The notes beneath the pieces are model-generated. The model worked only from the letters and a program-made list of their open reading frames with translations, did not search any database and was not told the DNA's origin. A DNA stretch of 63,235 nt from CAWVWD01 sp965662365 (lineage in GTDB: Bacteria > Bacteroidota > Bacteroidia > Chitinophagales > Saprospiraceae): positions 1 to 63,235 of the forward strand of contig CBFIHR010000019.1 in NCBI GenBank assembly GCA_965662365.1, in the 5' to 3' direction. A program made the translations under genes and the position numbers. Of this stretch, positions 57,998 to 63,235 are shown piece after piece. Positions within the stretch are counted from its first letter, which is position 1, and each line of letters opens with the position of its first letter.

Positions 57998-58816
57998 ATG
58001 AAAAAATTATTACTATTCACTGTTTCTCTATTATTCTCCTTACCAATATTCGCACAGGAAGAAGCCTACGAAATGTATCCATTAAACTGGTTTGTACGAG
58101 TATCGCCAGGTATTTTAGCCACAAACTCCGCGCCCGCAACGATTGATTTATCCTTTAAAGACGATGATATTGCGTTTCCTGATTCGGCTTTCGGCACATT
58201 AGAAACCAATAATTTATGGTCGTATGGTTTAAATGCAGAAGTATCCTACTTGATGAAATACGATTTGACGATTAGCCATAATGCCTTTTTCGGAATCGGT
58301 GCAAAAGGGATGTTTACCTATTCTTCTACCTTAGAGCTTGGTAAAGAGATGCCTTTCGGCAAATTATTTGTCCAGCCTCGCATTGGTCTCAGCTACATTT
58401 ACAGCAATTTAAGAATTGACGACTTTTTTCCTGCTAACAAAGTGTATTTTGAAATCAACAACCGATACATTTATGACGGCATGCGGGTTTTGCTAAGAAG
58501 TAGAACTTTTGCCCTTTCGCCTTCAGTTCTGATTGATTATCCTATCAATGACTATATTTCCGTCTTTGGAAAAGTAGGCGGCTATTATAGTTTTGGACGA
58601 CGTTCCTATTTGACCTTTACCGGCGAAACGGACGAAGTCGATGACGAGGGTAACTATATCACTGCTTACGAAAACCGTAATTTTAACCATCCAAACATTG
58701 ACTTTCGTATTAATAATCAACAATTGGCCAGTCGTCAATCTCCATATTTACACTACAATTTCAATACTTTTTTCGTGCAGCTTGGCTTTACGATTCAGCT
58801 AATGGAGTTTTATTAA
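57998..58816 (+). CDS. Outer-membrane beta-barrel protein of unknown function
   Basis: The signal peptide is MKKLLLFTVSLLFSLPIFAQ. The mature chain of about 250 residues alternates polar and hydrophobic residues in strands (LFVQPRIGLSYIYSNL, SVFGKVGGYYSFGRRSYL). It ends with FFVQLGFTIQLMEFY, a strand with C-terminal aromatics as expected for barrel insertion. The size suggests 8-12 strands. I do not recognise a specific family. It is followed by a short hairpin and the lysine-rich exported protein gene on the same strand. Confidence 0.82.
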   Translation: MKKLLLFTVSLLFSLPIFAQEEAYEMYPLNWFVRVSPGILATNSAPATIDLSFKDDDIAFPDSAFGTLETNNLWSYGLNAEVSYLMKYDLTISHNAFFGIGAKGMFTYSSTLELGKEMPFGKLFVQPRIGLSYIYSNLRIDDFFPANKVYFEINNRYIYDGMRVLLRSRTFALSPSVLIDYPINDYISVFGKVGGYYSFGRRSYLTFTGETDEVDDEGNYITAYENRNFNHPNIDFRINNQQLASRQSPYLHYNFNTFFVQLGFTIQLMEFY

Positions 58817-58838
58817 AACATAAAAATTACGTTAATTC

Positions 58839-58853
58839 AGTCGTTTGACGACT
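58839..58853 (+). terminator. Short hairpin after the beta-barrel gene
   Basis: AGTCGT-TTG-ACGACT followed by TCATTTT, 22 bases past the stop. The stem is only six pairs. Confidence 0.5.
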
Positions 58854-58860
58854 TCATTTT

Positions 58861-58983
58861 ATGAATTGTCGTGTTTATCAAAATTGGCATAAGCGACCTC
58901 ATTCATGGCACAGTATTCTCCATATTGTACGTAATCGAAAACGATTATATCTAAATGAACAACAACAATTATTATTAAACTAA
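58861..58983 (+). CDS. Possible 40-codon small ORF
   Basis: ATG to TAA encodes MNCRVYQNWHKRPHSWHSIL then HIVRNRKRLYLNEQQQLLLN, a basic, His- and Gln-rich peptide without a signal sequence. It ends 13 bases before the lysine-rich exported protein gene, where the promoter of that gene is expected. It is probably chance, but the position would suit a leader peptide. Confidence 0.2.
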   Translation: MNCRVYQNWHKRPHSWHSILHIVRNRKRLYLNEQQQLLLN

Positions 58984-58996
58984 AAAGAGAAACGCC

Positions 58997-59371
58997 ATGA
59001 AAAATTTAATTTTGTTATTCACCTTAGTATTTGCGTTCGGATTCGCACAAACAATTCAGGCACAGCCAGTTCCAGACGAAATTACGAATAAAACACAGGT
59101 CGAAAAACCTAAAAAGGGGCAAAAAACGACTTGTGAACGACCAAAAAAAGGTAAAGCTAAAAAAGTAAATGCTAAAAAGGAATGTGCTAAAAAATCGTGT
59201 TGCGAAAGCCAAAAAGGTAAAAAGGTAAAAGCGACAAAAACCAAACATCAGCCAAAACACGAAGAACATCGCTACCATAACGCAACCGGAAAACATGGTC
59301 ACGGAAAGGCAAAAGCGACAAATAAAGGAAAAGCTAATTGTCAATCAAACAAAGGAAAAAAAACGAAATAA
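58997..59371 (+). CDS. Lysine-, histidine- and cysteine-rich exported protein
   Basis: I do not recognise a family. A signal peptide ends near TIQA, leaving about 101 residues of which roughly 30 are lysine, 6 histidine and 5 cysteine. There are no hydrophobic core segments. Repeated KKGKAKK-type words, a CAKKSCC cluster and a HEEHRYHNATGKHGHG segment suggest an unfolded polycation that could bind metal ions, nucleic acid, lipopolysaccharide or haem proteins. Because it is exported, a histone-like nucleoid role is unlikely. It ends at a textbook terminator. The next gene encodes a seven-haem cytochrome. Confidence 0.75.
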   Translation: MKNLILLFTLVFAFGFAQTIQAQPVPDEITNKTQVEKPKKGQKTTCERPKKGKAKKVNAKKECAKKSCCESQKGKKVKATKTKHQPKHEEHRYHNATGKHGHGKAKATNKGKANCQSNKGKKTK

Positions 59372-59404
59372 TAAGCAATCTTTTCATAATAATTAATGAG
59401 GTGT

Positions 59405-59444
59405 AGTTCCTAATTCATTCAATCGAGTTAGGAACTTTTTTTTA
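59405..59444 (+). terminator. Rho-independent terminator
   Basis: AGTTCCTAA/TTAGGAACT arms with a 14-base loop are followed directly by eight T residues. It ends the lysine-rich protein transcript. Confidence 0.92.
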
Positions 59445-59577
59445 TGGCTGAAATCGCCAATTTCGCACAAGAACCCGTTTTTAACAATAACTTTAGTTTC
59501 TATTCTTAGGACAAAGCCTTAATATCCAAAGTACATTTTGTATTTTAGCCGGCTAATTACTAATCACTTTTTGACTA

Positions 59578-61506
59578 ATGACTAAAAAATACATTTACAT
59601 CGTTTTTATAAGTTTAGCCGTTATCATGGCATTTTGTACTCGTATGGAGGACACGGAATCAACGATTGCGACAAGCAAATACCTCAACTTGTCGCCCGAG
59701 GCTGAATATGTCGGTATGAAAACCTGTAAAACTTGTCATGCAAATATTCACGAAACCTTTATTCATACAGGAATGGGGCGTTCGTTCGATAAGGCCAGTC
59801 GTGAAAAAAGTGATGCAATTTTTGATAAACATGCGATTGTTTATGATGCTAAAAATGATTTTTATTATCAACCTTATTTTGCGAATGATGAATTGTTTAT
59901 CAAAGAATTTCGATTAGAAAATGGCGATACGACACATAGCCGAACCGAAAAAATAAGCTACATTATCGGCTCGGGACAACATACAAATTCTCACCTTTTG
60001 GATATCAACGGCTACGTGCATCAAGCCCCGATTACGTTTTATACACAAGATAAAAAATGGGATTTAGCACCCGGTTTTGAGGAAAAAAATGAGCGATTCA
60101 CACGCATCATTTCAACCGAATGTTTGACTTGTCATAATCATCTGCCGAAACACGTCAAAGGCTCTGAAAATAAATATACGCAGATGCCTACTGGCATTGA
60201 GTGCGAACGTTGTCACGGGCCAGGTTCGATTCATGTGCGAGAGAAAAAAGCGGGAAATATCGTCGATATTTCTAAAGAAATAGATTATACCATTGTCAAT
60301 CCTCGAAAACTTTCGGTGGATTTACAAATGGATTTATGCCAACGTTGTCACTTGCAAGGTGTTGCCGTTTTGAATGAAGGAAAAACGTTTTATGACTTTC
60401 GTCCAGGTATGAAATTATCCGACGTAATGAATGTCTTTTTGCCTCGTTATACGAACTCGCACGAACGATTTATCATGGCTTCTCAAGCGGACAGATTGCG
60501 ACTAAGCGACTGTTTCAAAACTGGCGAAATGTCGTGTATTACTTGTCATAACCCGCATAAAAGCATCGAAGCAACTGCCGTCAATCAATATAATGATGCG
60601 TGTAAATCTTGTCACAAAACGGCTAAAGATGTGCTTTGTTCCGAGTCTGAAATATTGCGACAAGCAGAAAATGACAACTGCGTGAGTTGTCACATGCCTC
60701 GAACCGGAAGCATTGATATTCCACATGTTAATATTTCTGACCATTATATTAGTAAAGAAAATGTGAAGTCGAAAGTCGCTTTACGCAATGATGATAAAAA
60801 TGAGTTCGCACAATTCTTAGGTTTAGAAATTTTGACTAAAACGAATCCTGAACCGTTGGAAATGGCACGAGGTTACATTGCATTATACGATAAGTTTGCT
60901 CCGGATTTTCAAATGTTGGACTCTGCTAAAATGTATATCGACCGTTCACAATTATCTAAAAATCAAAAGTTTACCACGGAAATTCATTATTATTTTGCTA
61001 AAATGGATTTCAACGCTATCCGACAATTAGCGGATAATTTTGAGGTGAATAATATTAAAGATGGCTGGACGGCTTACCGAATTGGAGAGGCTTATTTTAA
61101 AAATAACTCGTTAGGAAAAGCACAAACCTTCTACGAAAAAGCGGTGCAATTCAAACCATACAATCTGGATTTTCAACAAAAACTCGGTACAACTTACGCC
61201 AAACTCCGTAAATTCACAGAAGCGGAAAAAACCTACAAATTTATCATTAAAGAAAATCCAAAACGGCCAGATGCGTTGACGAATTTAGGCTTTATTTTGG
61301 TGTCAAAAGGCGATTATCGAAACGGCGAAATGTATTATCAAAAAGCTTTGGCTTTAAATCCTGATTACGAACAAGCTTTGATAAATCAAGCCGCTTTGCA
61401 CTTGCAGCGGCAGGAAGTTGCGAAAGCAAAAAAACTACTGCAGCACATCTTGCGTAAAAATCCACAAAATGAACAAGCGAAAGGAATTTTGAATCAATTA
61501 GGATAA
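59578..61506 (+). CDS. Seven-haem c-type cytochrome lipoprotein with C-terminal TPR domain
   Basis: An envelope electron carrier or enzyme. The signal ends in the lipobox MAFC (Cys20). Seven CxxCH haem sites begin at Cys50, 182, 209, 254, 320, 342 and 368, in a cytochrome c554-like arrangement (CLTCHNHLPKH, CERCHGPGSIHV, CITCHNPHK, CVSCHMPR). From about residue 400 to the end are helical TPR-type repeats (GEAYFKNNSLGKAQTFYEKAVQFKP, GFILVSKGDYRNGEMYYQKALALNPDYEQ). The fusion of a multihaem domain to TPRs suggests docking in a larger redox complex. Its substrate is unknown. It is convergent with the symporter gene, with only 8 bases between the stops. Confidence 0.94.
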   Translation: MTKKYIYIVFISLAVIMAFCTRMEDTESTIATSKYLNLSPEAEYVGMKTCKTCHANIHETFIHTGMGRSFDKASREKSDAIFDKHAIVYDAKNDFYYQPYFANDELFIKEFRLENGDTTHSRTEKISYIIGSGQHTNSHLLDINGYVHQAPITFYTQDKKWDLAPGFEEKNERFTRIISTECLTCHNHLPKHVKGSENKYTQMPTGIECERCHGPGSIHVREKKAGNIVDISKEIDYTIVNPRKLSVDLQMDLCQRCHLQGVAVLNEGKTFYDFRPGMKLSDVMNVFLPRYTNSHERFIMASQADRLRLSDCFKTGEMSCITCHNPHKSIEATAVNQYNDACKSCHKTAKDVLCSESEILRQAENDNCVSCHMPRTGSIDIPHVNISDHYISKENVKSKVALRNDDKNEFAQFLGLEILTKTNPEPLEMARGYIALYDKFAPDFQMLDSAKMYIDRSQLSKNQKFTTEIHYYFAKMDFNAIRQLADNFEVNNIKDGWTAYRIGEAYFKNNSLGKAQTFYEKAVQFKPYNLDFQQKLGTTYAKLRKFTEAEKTYKFIIKENPKRPDALTNLGFILVSKGDYRNGEMYYQKALALNPDYEQALINQAALHLQRQEVAKAKKLLQHILRKNPQNEQAKGILNQLG

Positions 61507-61514
61507 TCATTTTC

Positions 61515-63110
61515 TTATTCTACAACTTGCAAAGCACGCGCTGGTTCTATTTTCTGGGTTAATCTTGAGACGATAACTATCATCAACAAGCCCGAAACCA
61601 TCGCCAACGTCCGAAAGGGAAACAGAACTACGCCGTCTTCAATCATCGGATAAGGTAAAATAGTTGGAATACCCAAAGTCGGTTCGCCACCACCAAAACG
61701 CAAGATAAATGACACCACAAAACCGATAGCGGAGCCATACACATTCGCTTTTTTATCAAACAAAGCGGCTACTAACTGTGGAAATAAGATACAATACACA
61801 AAATCGCTACACAAAAACCATAACGCATAAATACTTTTCACTTGCAAGGCTATGAGGGTTGCCGCAATTCCGATTATCCAAATACAAGCCTTAATGATTT
61901 TCGACAAATTCTTATTAGAAATATCAGGCTTGATTAAAGGACGGTAAACGTTCCAACTCGCCATCGAAGAAGCCGACAAAATCGAAGAATCCACCGACGA
62001 CATCACCGCTGCTGCAATCGCCCCTAATCCAACTGTTGCCACCCAAGGATTCGTCAAATGCCGCATAACGTAAGGTAAAGTGACGGCATAAGGTGCTTCG
62101 TCTGACCCCAAAGGAGCTAAACCCAAACTTTGCCAGTCTGCAATATTTCCAATCATGCCAATTAACATCGCAGGAATCGCAGCAATAATACAGACAACTC
62201 CCGCCACAATTGATAGCCTTACGGCAATTTTAGCCGTTTTTGCAGACAACACTCGTTGAAAATAAACCTGCCAAGCGACACCACCAAAAATTAATAACAA
62301 CGCAAAATCCCACCAATTATAATAATAATTGCCGAGGGCTTCTCTTGTCGGTAAAAAGCTCGCTAACACTCCAACATTATCACTATAAGTTGCAAAGACA
62401 TTATCCCAGCCACCAACGGAATTGGCCGCAAAAGGCAAAACTAACAACAAACCTACCATTAATAAAGTCATCTGAACAATGTCCGTCAAAGCGACTGCCC
62501 AAAGTCCGCCTAAAGCCGTATAAGCCACAGCAACAGTAGCGGACAAAATAATCGAAGACGTAAAACCCAAGCCTAAAACCGTAGCGAAAGTTGTCCCCAA
62601 AGCCGTCAAAATTGCAGAAGTCCAAAAGATTTCGCCTGTCAAAGCGGGCAAAAATAAAACGGCTGCCATGCGTTTTCCGAAGCGTTGTTCGAGCGGATCA
62701 AGCATGGTTTTAAATTGATGTTCTCGCATCTTTCGAGCAAACAGTAAACCGCCAATAATTAAACTCAACGCATAGCCCCACGGTGCTTGTACCCACATTA
62801 AACCATAATCGGGATTTGCGGTATATTCTGCCGTTCCGTTGATAAAGCCGCCACCGACCCAAGTTGCGGACATCGTAAAAATCGCTACCCAAAGCGGAAT
62901 ATCTCGACCAGCTAACATAACATCAGTTGCAGAATTCTCTTTGCGTAAAGTCGCAGCATACGCACCATAATAAAATATCATGGCGTAAAAAACCATCATC
63001 GCAATATAACCTGACCAAAAGACTTCGGCTTCGGTGAAATAATGTACGTACAATCCTGTTATAAGTAATATTGCAGATAAAATTCCGACTGGTATGATTG
63101 GTTTTTTCAT
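61515..63110 (-). CDS. Sodium:solute symporter (SSS/SLC5 family)
   Basis: A sodium-coupled transporter with about 13 membrane helices. Family landmarks are DVMLAGRDIPLWVAIFTMSATWVGGGFINGTAEY near residue 65, LGLGFTSSIILSATVAVAYTALGGLWAVALTDIVQ near 200, and ATVGLGAIAAAVMSSVDSSILSASSMASWNVYR near 355, which includes the SSxDS-type sodium-site serines. The 531 residues are typical. The substrate (sugar, proline, carboxylate or choline) cannot be assigned. Its upstream region reaches the window end without a clear promoter box. Confidence 0.95.
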   Translation of the reverse strand: MKKPIIPVGILSAILLITGLYVHYFTEAEVFWSGYIAMMVFYAMIFYYGAYAATLRKENSATDVMLAGRDIPLWVAIFTMSATWVGGGFINGTAEYTANPDYGLMWVQAPWGYALSLIIGGLLFARKMREHQFKTMLDPLEQRFGKRMAAVLFLPALTGEIFWTSAILTALGTTFATVLGLGFTSSIILSATVAVAYTALGGLWAVALTDIVQMTLLMVGLLLVLPFAANSVGGWDNVFATYSDNVGVLASFLPTREALGNYYYNWWDFALLLIFGGVAWQVYFQRVLSAKTAKIAVRLSIVAGVVCIIAAIPAMLIGMIGNIADWQSLGLAPLGSDEAPYAVTLPYVMRHLTNPWVATVGLGAIAAAVMSSVDSSILSASSMASWNVYRPLIKPDISNKNLSKIIKACIWIIGIAATLIALQVKSIYALWFLCSDFVYCILFPQLVAALFDKKANVYGSAIGFVVSFILRFGGGEPTLGIPTILPYPMIEDGVVLFPFRTLAMVSGLLMIVIVSRLTQKIEPARALQVVE

Positions 63111-63235
63111 ATCGTAGCAACCTATAGATTGGTGAATTTTGGTGATTTAATTGCGTAAAAATAGGAATTATTTGGAGTTCGAATGGTCGTTTTGGTGTAA
63201 TTCCGTTTTTGGATGATTTGAAATGACCGCTTTAG

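Overview
The window comes from a low-GC member of the Bacteroidota. Five things point there: SusC/SusD and other TonB-dependent outer-membrane systems, a bacillithiol gene (bshC), a zinc-ligand-free L36 with an S14 of the zinc-free long form, near-absence of Shine-Dalgarno sites, and promoters of the TTG-N19-TAnnTTTG type. The class cannot be settled from this sequence (Saprospiria- or Chitinophagia-like is a guess). Glyoxylate-shunt genes, a BLUF blue-light sensor domain and a multihaem cytochrome suggest a free-living, respiring cell.

Layout. (1) 1-5.4 kb: an unknown gene cut by the left edge, a divergent DNA cytosine methyltransferase flanked by two related palindromes, bshC, a PAP2 phosphatase-like protein and a single-domain asparaginase-like protein. 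(2) 5.4-13.6 kb: an envelope region with a TlpA-type thioredoxin, an M23 peptidase lipoprotein, a class D beta-lactamase-like lipoprotein in apparent operon with a TonB receptor, a secreted coiled-coil protein, a fasciclin lipoprotein and a rhodanese lipoprotein. (3) 13.7-16.3 kb: eno and carA.

(4) 16.5-35.6 kb: the merged str, S10, spc and alpha ribosomal operons, transcribed on the minus strand from rpsL to rplQ without an unrelated gene. A strong promoter precedes rpsL and a second one lies between rpsC and rplP. Structured intergenic spacers lie at rpsL-rpsG, rpsN-rpsH and rpsD-rpoA, which are plausible autoregulatory sites. Several proteins around the ribosomal exit tunnel (L17, L22, L29) carry charged C-terminal tails.

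(5) 35.8-39.3 kb: a universal stress protein, a BCCT osmolyte transporter and an MscS-type channel, an osmoadaptation group. (6) 39.4-45 kb: a SusD/SusC pair and a MarR regulator with repeated TAGTTTCT-AGAAACTA palindromes at the susC promoter and around marR, suggesting a small regulon. (7) 45.2-48.7 kb: isocitrate lyase and malate synthase (glyoxylate shunt) with shared promoter motifs and a triple GCGAATTTTCGC-type operator before aceB. (8) 49-52.7 kb: the HtrA/DegP protease, Hsp20 and a THUMP-like methyltransferase.

(9) 52.8-63.1 kb: a stand-alone BLUF protein, a large beta-barrel receptor with an RG-rich segment, a Spy/CpxP-like LTxxQ protein, a dienelactone hydrolase lipoprotein, an outer-membrane barrel, a lysine-rich exported protein, a seven-haem TPR lipoprotein cytochrome and a sodium:solute symporter. 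I saw no tRNA, rRNA, CRISPR array, intact insertion sequence or prophage. No complete unknown multi-gene system is evident. The most promising novelty is in RNA and DNA regulation: the ribosomal leaders, the MarR palindromes, the aceB operators and the palindromes around the methyltransferase.
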